Assembly (NCBI RefSeq): GCF_025153475.1
Contig: NZ_JANZXA010000013.1
Span: 1 to 64,000, forward strand
DNA: 64,000 bases
From: Novosphingobium mangrovisedimenti
GTDB taxonomy: Bacteria > Pseudomonadota > Alphaproteobacteria > Sphingomonadales > Sphingomonadaceae
Direction: 5' to 3'
Both the position numbers and the translations under genes were made by a program. Below are positions 28,429 to 37,643 of the stretch, one piece after another; position 1 is the stretch's first letter, and each line of letters begins with the position of its first letter. Below the pieces are notes generated by a model. That model was not told the DNA's origin, ran no database searches, and saw only the letters and a list, made by a program, of their open reading frames with translations.

Positions 28429-29174
28429 AGGCCCGTCTCCACCAGCTGCCCCAACCGGGACAGCGCCGCTTCGCTCAGCGCTTCCTCGCCCGGCGCACCG
28501 GTGAAGGCTTCGGCAATGAAGGCCTGCAGCATCAGCCGCTTGGCCTGCGGCGGGGTGAGCCCGCGCGACATCAGGTAGAACAGGCCCTGCGCATCGAGCT
28601 CGCCCACCGCGCAGCCATGTGCCGCCTTGACGTCATCGGCGAAAATTTCGAGTTCGGGCCGGGCATTGGCCGTCGCCGTGCGGTCGAGCAGCATGGCGCG
28701 CACCGACTGTTCGGCATCGGTGCCGTCGGCCCCACGTGCCACGGCGATGCGGCCGAGATAGGTCCCGGTCGAATGGCCCGCGAGCACCGTGCGCACGACC
28801 TGCGCCGAGGTCGCATCGGGTCCGGCATGGTTCACATCGGTGACGATTTCGAGCGTTTCGGAGCCTGTCGCCAGTTGCGCGGCACCCAGCGTGAAGTCCG
28901 CGCCCTCGGCCAGCGTCACATCGATGGCGATGCGGCCATAGACGGGCCCGGCGGTGAGGACGCGCAGATCGAGCTTCGCGCCCTTGCCGAGCGTGATCAC
29001 AAGGTGCCGCGCGACGGCACCCTCGCCCGTTTCGACGATCTGGCGCGCGTCCTCGCAGCCGTCGGCAATGACGATCTGCTCGCGCTGCACCGGCCAGAGC
29101 GTGGCCAGCGCCTCGATGTCCGAGTAGCGGAAATCCTCGTCCTTGCGGGTGGGAAGAGCCAGATCGACGCTCAC
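28425..29174 (-). CDS. sufD: SufD, short form, SufBCD scaffold subunit
   Basis: A 249-residue beta-helix protein related to SufB that forms the SufBC2D scaffold. Landmarks are RKDEDFRYSDIEAL near the start and the C-terminal DVKAAHGCAVGELDAQGLFYLMSRGL, which includes the conserved His-Gly-Cys-like region. E. coli SufD has about 420 residues, so the N-terminal helical domain is largely absent. I believe this short form is normal for sphingomonads. GTG start, coupled to sufC by GTGA. Confidence 0.93.
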   Translation of the reverse strand: MSVDLALPTRKDEDFRYSDIEALATLWPVQREQIVIADGCEDARQIVETGEGAVARHLVITLGKGAKLDLRVLTAGPVYGRIAIDVTLAEGADFTLGAAQLATGSETLEIVTDVNHAGPDATSAQVVRTVLAGHSTGTYLGRIAVARGADGTDAEQSVRAMLLDRTATANARPELEIFADDVKAAHGCAVGELDAQGLFYLMSRGLTPPQAKRLMLQAFIAEAFTGAPGEEALSEAALSRLGQLVETGL

Positions 29175-29920
29175 GCGGCCACCGCCTCGTAGCCTTCTTC
29201 CTCGAGCTGCAGCGCCAGCTCGGGGCCACCCGACTTGACGATGCGCCCGCCCGCCAGGACGTGCACGAAGTCCGGCTTCACGTAGTCGAGCAGCCGCTGG
29301 TAGTGCGTGATCAGCAGCACCGCCTTGTCGGGCGCGCGCATGATCGAATTGATGCCCTCGCCGCAGATGCGCAGCGCGTCGATGTCGAGACCCGAATCGG
29401 TCTCGTCGAGGATCGCCAGCTTGGGATCGAGGATGCCCATCTGCACCATCTCGGCGCGCTTCTTCTCGCCGCCCGAGAAGCCGACGTTCACCGGACGCTT
29501 GAGCATCTCCATGTCCATCTTGAGCAGGCCGGCCTTTTCCTTGGCCAGCTTGAGGAACTCGCCGCCAGAATAGGGTTCCTCGCCGCGCCCCTTGCGCTGG
29601 GCATTGGCCGCCTCGCGCAGGAACTGGACGAAGGAGACGCCCGGAATCTCGACCGGGTACTGGAAGCCGAGGAACAGGCCGAGCGCGGCGCGTTCGTGCG
29701 GTTCCAGCTCAAGCAGGTCCTGCCCCATGAACTCGACCGTGCCGCCGGTCACCTCGTAGCCGGGACGGCCGCCCAGCACATAGCCGGTGGTGGACTTACC
29801 CGCACCGTTGGGCCCCATGATCGCGTGGACCTCGCCCGGATTGATCTCGAGCGAGAGGCCCTTGAGGATGGGCTTGTCGGCCACGGAGGCCTGGAGGTTA
29901 TCGATCTTGAGCATGGTCAT
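29171..29920 (-). CDS. sufC: SufC ATPase of the SUF scaffold
   Basis: A 249-residue ABC-type ATPase. Walker A is GPNGAGKSTTGYVLGG, the signature is NVGFSGGEKKRAEMVQ, and Walker B is LAILDETDSGLD with a closing His (LLITHYQRLLDYV). ATP hydrolysis drives the rearrangement of SufB and SufD. It is coupled upstream to the DUF559 gene by ATGA and downstream to sufD by GTGA. Confidence 0.97.
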   Translation of the reverse strand: MTMLKIDNLQASVADKPILKGLSLEINPGEVHAIMGPNGAGKSTTGYVLGGRPGYEVTGGTVEFMGQDLLELEPHERAALGLFLGFQYPVEIPGVSFVQFLREAANAQRKGRGEEPYSGGEFLKLAKEKAGLLKMDMEMLKRPVNVGFSGGEKKRAEMVQMGILDPKLAILDETDSGLDIDALRICGEGINSIMRAPDKAVLLITHYQRLLDYVKPDFVHVLAGGRIVKSGGPELALQLEEEGYEAVAA

Positions 29921-30423
29921 CCTTCGGCGCCCTCCTCGGCATCGGCGAACGTGGGGGCGGGTGTGTTGGCAGCCTGGGCACGACGCGCGGCGCGCTTGTC
30001 GAACGGCTGGTTCACTTCGGCATTGATCGCCTTCACGACCGCATCGGTATCGCCCAGCACGTCAGCTTCGCTGAAACGCAGCACGCGGATGCCGACATCG
30101 GTCAGCTTCTTGTCCTGCAAGGCATCGACCTCGGGATTGGCCCCTTCGGGCGAAAGCGAAACCACGATCCAGCGCGAGGGACAGGCAAAATCGACGATCG
30201 TGGAGCCGACCACGGACTGCCGCATGAACCGGACACCGCCCAGCCGCGAGCCCGACAGTTCGGCCCACAGCGCCTTCTGCGCATCGGTCGGATGCCGGCG
30301 CATCTCACGCGCACGTTCCTTGAGCGTTTCGAGACGGGCACCGGTCACATTGAAGCTGGCGCGGGCATCGCCCTTGGGCGTGGCGGCCTTGCTGACACCC
30401 AAGGTCTTGCGGGCGGCGGTCAT
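29917..30423 (-). CDS. DUF559 (Vsr-like endonuclease fold) protein in the SUF operon
   Basis: A 168-residue protein with the DUF559 core (about 30-125): ARE-MRRHPTDAQKALW, then GVRFMRQSVVGSTIVDFACPSRWIVVSL and a final strand VGIRVLRFSEADVL. This is the restriction-endonuclease-like fold related to Vsr repair nucleases. Where the usual motif reads D...E-x-D-G, here the second acidic segment is less clear (SLSPEGANPEVDA), so activity is uncertain. It overlaps the micro-ORF upstream and sufC downstream by ATGA. No role in Fe-S assembly is known. Confidence 0.85.
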   Translation of the reverse strand: MTAARKTLGVSKAATPKGDARASFNVTGARLETLKERAREMRRHPTDAQKALWAELSGSRLGGVRFMRQSVVGSTIVDFACPSRWIVVSLSPEGANPEVDALQDKKLTDVGIRVLRFSEADVLGDTDAVVKAINAEVNQPFDKRAARRAQAANTPAPTFADAEEGAEG

Positions 30424-30577
30424 CGGGAAAGTCCTTCTATATCGTCTTCAAGCCCCTCCCCTTCAGGGGCGGGGTTGGGGTGGGGCGCTCGTCGATCAGG
30501 CAAGCTATCGAAAACGTCGAGCAGATGCCGTCCATTGATGGTCCTTGCCCAGTCATTGAGGTTCGTGGGCCGGTCCA

Positions 30578-30578
<1 letters not shown>
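30420..30578 (-). CDS. 52-residue micro-ORF between sufB and the DUF559 gene
   Basis: The ATG at 30578 shares one base with the sufB stop (TGATG) and the TGA overlaps the next ATG (ATGA), so this frame fills the gap exactly. The peptide starts MDRPTNLNDWARTINGR and ends in RRAPHPNPAPEGEG and acidic residues. The second half is encoded by a GC-rich palindromic repeat. The gene order and coupling favour translation. No family recognised; it may be the relic of a larger gene or a coupling device. Confidence 0.55.
30451..30487. repeat. GC-rich palindromic repeat inside the SUF operon
   Basis: The core 30453-30474 is an imperfect palindrome (CCCCTCCCCT TC AGGGGCGGGG), followed by GTTGGGGTGGGG. 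Translated leftward it gives PHPNPAPEGEG. I recall this peptide as a widespread by-product of a dispersed alphaproteobacterial repeat. It falls within the micro-ORF. In RNA it would form a strong hairpin between sufB and the downstream genes. Confidence 0.6.
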
Positions 30579-32079
<1,501 letters not shown>

Positions 32080-32083
<4 letters not shown>

Positions 32084-32490
32084 TCAACTTCCTCGGCAAG
32101 CTGGGTGAGCGCCACTTGCGCGAGAGCCCCGCGCAAGGCAGCATTCACCATCGGCCAGTGTCCACGCACGTTGCAGCCTGCTTCCAGTGTGCAATCGCTC
32201 TTGTTCTCGCCCAGACAGGCCGTGAGCGCGATCGGCCCTTCCACGGCCTCCACGATATCGGCCAGCGTGATCGCAGCCGGCGGGCGCGCCAGCTTGAGGC
32301 CGCCGCCGACGCCGCGCGAAGACCGCATCAGGCCAGCTGCCGTCAGCTTGCTCACCAGCTTCTGCACGGTCGGCACCGGCAGCCCGGTTTCCTCCGCAAG
32401 CTGGCTGGCGGAAACCCGCACACCCCCGCAATGCCGCGCGGCGGCGGCCATGATGACGACGGCATAATCGGCCATGCTGGACAGGCGCAT
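32080..32490 (-). CDS. Rrf2-family SUF operon regulator (IscR/SufR-like)
   Basis: A 136-residue winged-helix repressor. The N-terminal DNA-binding domain is [18 protein letters not shown] with [20 protein letters not shown]. Three cysteines (C92, C100, C106) in [10 protein letters not shown] and LEAGCNV match the Fe-S ligands of IscR-like sensors. It heads the SUF operon, so autoregulation by cluster status is likely. A 25-bp inverted repeat lies 27 bases upstream of its ATG. Confidence 0.93.
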
Positions 32491-32516
32491 AAGGCTGTTT
32501 TCCGGACCCGGACTCT

Positions 32517-32541
32517 AAATCGGATTGATTCCTTCCGATTT
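32517..32541. promoter_or_regulatory. 25-bp inverted repeat, candidate Rrf2 operator of the SUF operon
   Basis: The arms AAATCGGA and TCCGATTT are perfect 8-bp complements around a 9-base spacer, centred about 39 bases before the first SUF gene. Its position between promoter and start, and the presence of an Rrf2 gene directly downstream, suggest an autoregulatory operator. The sequence does not clearly match E. coli IscR type 1 or 2 sites. Confidence 0.55.
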
Positions 32542-32619
32542 CATCTAGTCGAGCGCGCCGCACGTTTCAATGGGTGATTCGAGGAGACTTCACCGCCCCT
32601 GATCGCCCCGAAAACCAAG

Positions 32620-32655
32620 AAAAAAGGCGGCCCCCGACCGAAGTCGGAGACCGCC
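32620..32655 (-). terminator. Intrinsic terminator with UUCG tetraloop upstream of pyrD
   Basis: Read leftward, the stem GGCGG.CTCCGAC closes on a C(UUCG)G tetraloop and is followed by six T residues. It marks the end of a leftward transcript from the region 32656-32866. Confidence 0.75.
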
Positions 32656-32733
32656 ATCAAGGTAATAAGGAACTCGTGCGCATCCCGCTACGAGCCCTTC
32701 GGGTCGCGCTTGCCGTGTATGCGTCGCCCCGGG
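32620..32733 (-). ncRNA. Candidate small RNA with its own terminator
   Basis: A convincing leftward terminator (32620-32655) has no convincing gene in front of it. A TACAAT at 32740-32745 could be a -10 box, giving an RNA of about 113 bases, but no good -35 box is visible. The only open frame here (32590-32829, reading leftward) has no recognisable product and runs through the terminator. The RNA extent is a guess. Confidence 0.3.
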
Positions 32734-32866
32734 GGATTTATTGTAGAATTGCGACATGCAGCGTCCGTAGCAGTACGAAACACCTTTCCAAGGGCACGCC
32801 CGTGAGGAAATCATGCCGCACAGAAGCATTTGAGCCGCACTTCAGTAGCGTTTATGCGCTGTCACC

Positions 32867-33937
32867 GTGATTTATTCCCTGCTCAGACCCGCCCTGTTCC
32901 GAATCGACGCCGAAAAGGCCCATGGCCTGGCGCTTGCCGCGCTCAAGCTGGGCATCCCCGCGCGCGCGCCGGCATCGCCCGCCTGCCTCGCGACTCGGGT
33001 CGCCGGCATCGATTTCCCCAACCCGGTCGGCATGGCTGCGGGTTTCGACAAGGACGGCGAGGTGCCCGACGCGCTGCTGGCAGTCGGTTTCGGATTTGCC
33101 GAAGTGGGCTCGATCACCCCGCTGCCGCAGGCAGGCAACCCGAAACCGCGCCTGTTCCGACTGGAAGAGGATCGCGCGGTGATCAACCGCATGGGCTTCA
33201 ACAACGGCGGTGCGCAGGCCGCCGTCGACCGGCTCGAAGGGCGCACTGGACGACCGGGCCCTTCGGCGAAGCTCAGGACAGGCGTGGTCGGCATCAATAT
33301 CGGCGCCAACAAGGATTCAGCAGACCGCGTGGCCGACTATGCGATCATGGCACGCCTCATGGCCCCACTCGCCAGCTATCTCGCGGTCAACATTTCCAGC
33401 CCCAACACCCCTGGACTGCGCGCGCTGCAGGACGAATCGGCACTGACCGGCCTGCTCGACGCCGTCATCGAAGCCCGCGATTCCGCCTGCAAGGACGCGC
33501 AGCGCCCGCCGGTCTTCCTCAAGGTCGCACCCGACCTCGAACCGGCGGACATCGACGCCATTGCCCGAATCGCGATCGAGAAGAAGCTGGGCGCGCTGAT
33601 CGTTTCCAACACCACGATCTCGCGCCCCGCCCTGCTCTCGCCGCTCGCAGGCGAAACCGGCGGCCTCTCCGGCGCGCCGCTGCGCGACCTCGCCCAGCAA
33701 CGCATGCGCGATTTCCGCAAGGCCACCGGGGGTGCGCTACCGCTCGTCGGCGTCGGCGGTATCGCCACCGCCGAGGACGCCTGGGCGCGCATCCGGGCGG
33801 GCGCCAGCCTCGTCCAGCTCTACAGCGCCATGGTCTATGAAGGTCCGGGCATTGCCCGCACGATCTGCAAGGGGCTGGTCGGCCTGATGAAGCGCGACGG
33901 GTTCGCCTCGATCGCCGAGGCCGTCGGGACCGAATAG
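32867..33937 (+). CDS. pyrD: Dihydroorotate dehydrogenase (quinone), class 2
   Basis: A 356-residue FMN enzyme at the inner membrane that oxidises dihydroorotate to orotate and reduces quinone. Conserved parts are NPVGMAAGFDKDGEVPDA, NRMGFNNGG, VNISSPNTPGLRALQ (with the catalytic Ser) and LVGVGGIATAEDAW. The start is GTG. Between residues about 128 and 139 lies an extra PSAKLRTG segment, encoded by a 26-base repeat (33258-33283), just before VVGINIGANKDS. It sits in a surface loop, so activity is probably kept. Confidence 0.96.
   Translation: MIYSLLRPALFRIDAEKAHGLALAALKLGIPARAPASPACLATRVAGIDFPNPVGMAAGFDKDGEVPDALLAVGFGFAEVGSITPLPQAGNPKPRLFRLEEDRAVINRMGFNNGGAQAAVDRLEGRTGRPGPSAKLRTGVVGINIGANKDSADRVADYAIMARLMAPLASYLAVNISSPNTPGLRALQDESALTGLLDAVIEARDSACKDAQRPPVFLKVAPDLEPADIDAIARIAIEKKLGALIVSNTTISRPALLSPLAGETGGLSGAPLRDLAQQRMRDFRKATGGALPLVGVGGIATAEDAWARIRAGASLVQLYSAMVYEGPGIARTICKGLVGLMKRDGFASIAEAVGTE
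33258..33283 (+). repeat. Short dispersed repeat inserted in frame in pyrD
   Basis: The sequence CCCTTCGGCGAAGCTCAGGA and flanks match, as I recall it, a small repeat very frequent in sphingomonad genomes (consensus near CTTCGACAAGCTCAGGAC). It adds about eight or nine residues to PyrD without breaking the frame. No second copy is visible in this window. Confidence 0.6.
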
Positions 33938-34014
33938 CGCGTCCCTGCGCTGTTGCCGGAGGGCGCCGGTGCGCCTAGACCTGTCTGGGCAACGGAGGGA
34001 TGTAGAGCGCGGCC

Positions 34015-35847
34015 ATGGATCTTGCGGATTTCGACCGGAGCCCGAACCTCGTATCGCTGTTTCTCGCCCGTGCCGACACGCTGGGCGATGCGCCCATGCT
34101 GTGGGCCAAGCGCGATGGCCGATGGGTCTCGCTGAGCTGGGCCGAGGCAACGCGGCGCGTGTGCCTGATGGCCGATTCTCTGCGCCGGCTGGGCCTGCAG
34201 GCCGGCGACCGGGTCATGATCGTTTCGGAAAACCGGCCCGAATGGTGTCTCGCCGACCTGGCGATCATGGCGGCCGGTTGCGTGACAGTGCCTGCCTACA
34301 CCACCAATACCACGCGCGATCACCTTCATATCCTTGAAAATTCCGGTGCGCGCGCAGCCATCGTTTCGACCGCAAAGCTCAGCCAGCCACTGCTGCCGGC
34401 TATCGTCCAGACCGACACGTGCCGCCATGTCATCGGGATGGAGCCACTCTCGTCGACGCAGCACGGGCTGTTCGAAGTGCATGCCTGGGACGCGTTGATC
34501 GCCGGCGACCCGCTGCAGGCCCGCGCCGACGTCGAGGCGCGGCTGGTCGGTATCGGCCGCGACGACCTGGCCTGCCTCATCTACACCAGCGGCACCGGCG
34601 GCGCCCCGCGCGGCGTGCGGCAGCACCACGGCATGGTCCTGCGCAACATCGCCGGCGCCGCGGAAGTCATCGCCGACGATTTCGGCTGGGAAGAGCACGA
34701 GACGTTCCTTTCCTTCCTCCCGCTCAGCCATGCCTACGAGCACACCGGCGGCCAGTTCTTCCCGATCGGCCTGGGCGCGCAGATCTACTATGCCGAGGGC
34801 CTCGACAAGCTGGCGGGGAACATCGAGGAAGTGCGCCCGACGATCATGATCGTCGTCCCGCGCCTGTTCGAAGTGCTGCGCACGCGGATCATGAAGCAGA
34901 TCCAGAAGCAGGGCGCCCTGCCCTCGCGCCTGATGGACCTGGCGCTGGGCGTCGCCGCGCGCAAGTGCGCCGGGCACCGCCGCCTGATCGACTACCCCTG
35001 CGACTTCCTGCTCGAACACACGTTGCGGCCCAAGGTGCGCGCGCGATTCGGCGGGCGGATGAAGGCCCTCGTTTCGGGCGGGGCGCCGCTCAACCCCGAG
35101 GTCGGTACGTTCTTCGAGGCGATGGGCCTCACGCTCCTGCAGGGCTATGGCCAGACGGAGGCCGGCCCCGTCATCAGCTGCAACCGGCCAAGCGCGGGAA
35201 TCGCGATGGAAACGGTCGGCCCCCCGCTGCGCGGCGTCGAAGTGCGCATCGCCGAGGACGGCGAGATCCTGACGCGCGGCGAACACGTCATGCATGGCTA
35301 CTGGCGCAACGCGGCGGCAACAGCCCAGGCGCTCCAGACCGAGCCCGATGCCCCCCCGGGGACCGCGCCCTGGCTCCATACCGGCGATATCGGCCACTTC
35401 GACGACAAGGGCCGCATCTGCATTACCGACCGCAAGAAAGACATGATCGTCAACGACAAGGGCGACAATATCTCGCCGCAGAAGGTCGAATCGATGCTCA
35501 CCCTGCAGCCGGAGATTGCGCAGGCCATGGTCGCGGGCGACCGCCGGCCCTACATCGTCAGCCTCATCGTCCCCGATGCCGACTGGGCCCTGCAATGGGC
35601 GCGCGACAATGGCGAGACATTCGATTTCACCGCGCTGCAATCGCTCCCGGCATTCCGCTCGGCAGTCCATGGCGCCATCGACCGGGTCAACACGCACCTT
35701 TCGGTGATCGAGAAAATCCGCCAGTTCACGTTCGCCGACGAGCCCTTTTCGATCGAGAACGAGGAAATGACCCCCAGCCTCAAGATCCGCCGCCATAAGC
35801 TCAAGGAACGCTACGGCGAACGGATGGATGCACTGTACAAGCGCTGA
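34015..35847 (+). CDS. Long-chain acyl-CoA synthetase family (AMP-binding) protein
   Basis: A 610-residue adenylate-forming enzyme expected to activate fatty acids as acyl-AMP and then acyl-CoA. The P-loop near residue 190 reads YTSGTGGAPRGV, where most relatives have YTSGTTGxPKGV. Other motifs are normal: LPLSHAYEH, LQGYGQTEAGPV, LHTGDIGHFDDKG, ITDRKKDMIV and the C-terminal lysine region MTPSLKIRRHKLKERYG. It lies 77 bases after pyrD. A GGAGGG is 15 bases before the ATG. Confidence 0.92.
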   Translation: MDLADFDRSPNLVSLFLARADTLGDAPMLWAKRDGRWVSLSWAEATRRVCLMADSLRRLGLQAGDRVMIVSENRPEWCLADLAIMAAGCVTVPAYTTNTTRDHLHILENSGARAAIVSTAKLSQPLLPAIVQTDTCRHVIGMEPLSSTQHGLFEVHAWDALIAGDPLQARADVEARLVGIGRDDLACLIYTSGTGGAPRGVRQHHGMVLRNIAGAAEVIADDFGWEEHETFLSFLPLSHAYEHTGGQFFPIGLGAQIYYAEGLDKLAGNIEEVRPTIMIVVPRLFEVLRTRIMKQIQKQGALPSRLMDLALGVAARKCAGHRRLIDYPCDFLLEHTLRPKVRARFGGRMKALVSGGAPLNPEVGTFFEAMGLTLLQGYGQTEAGPVISCNRPSAGIAMETVGPPLRGVEVRIAEDGEILTRGEHVMHGYWRNAAATAQALQTEPDAPPGTAPWLHTGDIGHFDDKGRICITDRKKDMIVNDKGDNISPQKVESMLTLQPEIAQAMVAGDRRPYIVSLIVPDADWALQWARDNGETFDFTALQSLPAFRSAVHGAIDRVNTHLSVIEKIRQFTFADEPFSIENEEMTPSLKIRRHKLKERYGERMDALYKR

Positions 35848-35856
35848 CGCCTGCAA

Positions 35857-35878
35857 GGCGGCCCCGGACGCGGCCGCC
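35857..35878. terminator. Possible terminator hairpin between convergent acyl-CoA ligase and parB genes
   Basis: GGCGGCC pairs with GGCCGCC around an eight-base loop. A T-rich stretch (35887-35905) follows but not immediately. Placement between two convergent genes supports a terminator role. Confidence 0.4.
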
Positions 35879-35907
35879 CGGACCCGTCATTTATCATTTT
35901 ATCTCAG

Positions 35908-36870
35908 TTAGATGGCGCCGCCTGTCAGGCGCTGGCAAATCAGGTCGAGCTGATCCAGCGTAGAGTAGCGTATCGTCACCGAACCCGACTTGGGATCGGC
36001 ATCGGCACTGATCTTCACCGGCAGGCCGAGGAATTCCTCGAGATGGCTCTGTACGGCGGCAATGTCGGCGTCATCGGACGCATTGCGGGCCGTGCGGGCA
36101 CGACGCGGCGGTGCCTCCCCGCGCGCCTTCTTGCGCACCTGCTTCTCGACTTCACGCACGGACATCTGCTTGGCGATCGCCGCCTCGGCAATCTCCTCTG
36201 CATCCTCGCAACCGATCAGGGCACGGGCATGGCCCATCGACAGGTCGCCCTTCTCGACGAGGTGGATGACGCCTTCGGGCAAGGCCAGCAGACGCTGGAA
36301 GTTGGCGACGTGGCTGCGGCTCTTGTCGACCATCCGGGCGATTTCGGCCTGCGTCATGCCTTCGAGTTCGGCGAGCCGGTTGTAGGCACGCGCTTCCTCG
36401 ATCGGATTGAGGTCCTCGCGCTGCAGGTTCTCGATCAGCGCCAGCGCCATGACATCGCGCTCGGACAAGTCGCGCACCAGCGCCGGAATGTCGTGCAGGC
36501 GCGCCTTCTGCGCGGCACGCCAGCGACGTTCGCCGGCGACGAGCTGGTAACGGCCATTGTCCATGGGCCGCACGATGATCGGCTGGATCACCCCGCGCTG
36601 CGCGATCGAGGCCGCCAGTTCCTCCAGTGCCGCCTCGTCGAAGATGCGACGCGGCTGATCGGGGTGCGGCGTGATGTCGGCGATCGCCAGCGTCGTAAGC
36701 CCGCCTGCGCGCGATGGCGCGGCGTTGCCGCCCTCGCCGGTCGATGCCACCGGCTCCTCGCGACGCGATTCGCCCAGCAGCGCACCAAGGCCGCGCCCGA
36801 GCCCCTTGGGCTTCTGGCGCGATACGCCGGGCATCGGAGCATTCATGCGGACAACCGATTCTTCGCTCAT
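35908..36870 (-). CDS. parB: Chromosome partitioning protein ParB
   Basis: A 320-residue CTPase/DNA-binding protein that loads at parS and spreads along DNA. The N-terminal domain has ADITPHPDQPRRIFDE, the NGRYQLVAGERRWRAA box (CTP and spreading) and LIENLQREDLNPIEEA. The helix-turn-helix is MTQAEIARMVDKSRSHVANF. A C-terminal dimerisation domain ends the protein. The ATG at 36870 overlaps the parA stop (ATGA). It starts MSEESVVRMN, with KGLGRGLGALLG typical of ParB. Confidence 0.97.
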   Translation of the reverse strand: MSEESVVRMNAPMPGVSRQKPKGLGRGLGALLGESRREEPVASTGEGGNAAPSRAGGLTTLAIADITPHPDQPRRIFDEAALEELAASIAQRGVIQPIIVRPMDNGRYQLVAGERRWRAAQKARLHDIPALVRDLSERDVMALALIENLQREDLNPIEEARAYNRLAELEGMTQAEIARMVDKSRSHVANFQRLLALPEGVIHLVEKGDLSMGHARALIGCEDAEEIAEAAIAKQMSVREVEKQVRKKARGEAPPRRARTARNASDDADIAAVQSHLEEFLGLPVKISADADPKSGSVTIRYSTLDQLDLICQRLTGGAI

Positions 36871-37643
36871 GCCGCTTTCCTCTTCTCGGGCAGTCGGGTG
36901 ATCAGTTCGCGCGCGAGCGCCATGTAGGCGCGACTGCCGGCGCAGGCGTGATCGTAGATCAGCGCGGGCACGCCATGGCTCGGCGCTTCGGACAGGCGCA
37001 CATTGCGCGGGATGGTGGTTTCGAAGACGAGCTGGCCGAGACACGAGCGCACGTCATCGGAAACCTGGTCGGTCAGGCGGTTGCGGCGATCGAACATGGT
37101 CAGCGCGATGCCGATGATGCCGAGATCGGGGTTGAAGCGCTGCTGCACGCGGTCGACCGTCTGGAGAAGCTGGCTGAGCCCCTCGAGCGCGAAGAATTCG
37201 CACTGCAATGGCACCAGCAAGGTATCGGCGGCGGTGAGGGCATTGAGCGTCAGCAGCCCGAGCGACGGCGGGCAGTCGATCAGGCAGACGTCATACCCCA
37301 TATCGCCGCGCAGGGCGTCCTGCAGGCGATGGGCGCGATCATCGGAATTGACCAGCTCCACCTCGGCGCCGGAAAGGTCCACCGTCGCGGCCAGCAGGTC
37401 CAGCCCCGGAATCTTGGTGGGCATCACGCATTCATCCACCGGTACCCGATCGACCAGCACGTCGTAGGATGATGCCCCGCGTTCGGATGCCGGCACGCCG
37501 ATCCCGGTCGAGGCATTGCCTTGCGGATCGAGGTCGATCAGCAGCGTCTTCCAGCCGGTCGCCGCCAGTGCGGTCGATATGTTGATCGCTGTCGTCGTCT
37601 TTCCGACGCCGCCTTTCTGGTTGGCGATGGCAATGCGGATCAC
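36867..37643 (-). CDS. parA: Chromosome partitioning ATPase ParA
   Basis: A 258-residue deviant Walker ATPase. The motif ANQKGGVGKTTTAINIS is near the start, then LLIDLDPQGNAS and CLIDCPPSLGLLTLNAL. ATP-bound ParA binds DNA and moves the ParB-parS complex. The GTG start (VIRIAIANQ) overlaps the rsmG stop as GTGA, which fixes it over upstream frames. Confidence 0.97.
   Translation of the reverse strand: MIRIAIANQKGGVGKTTTAINISTALAATGWKTLLIDLDPQGNASTGIGVPASERGASSYDVLVDRVPVDECVMPTKIPGLDLLAATVDLSGAEVELVNSDDRAHRLQDALRGDMGYDVCLIDCPPSLGLLTLNALTAADTLLVPLQCEFFALEGLSQLLQTVDRVQQRFNPDLGIIGIALTMFDRRNRLTDQVSDDVRSCLGQLVFETTIPRNVRLSEAPSHGVPALIYDHACAGSRAYMALARELITRLPEKRKAA

Larger units (their letters stand above)
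32491..32866. other. Intergenic region between the SUF operon and pyrD
   Basis: About 376 bases between divergent units. It contains the inverted repeat at 32517-32541, the leftward terminator with the candidate small RNA, and the pyrD leader. I see no supported protein gene. The open frames on both strands lack recognisable composition or motifs. Confidence 0.6.

Noticed and set aside
29917-30423. DUF559 gene as part of a DNA-defence island
   Set aside because: No other defence genes are near and it is embedded in the SUF operon.
36043-37472. Plus-strand frames across parA/parB
   Set aside because: Shadows of genes with full ParA and ParB motifs on the minus strand.
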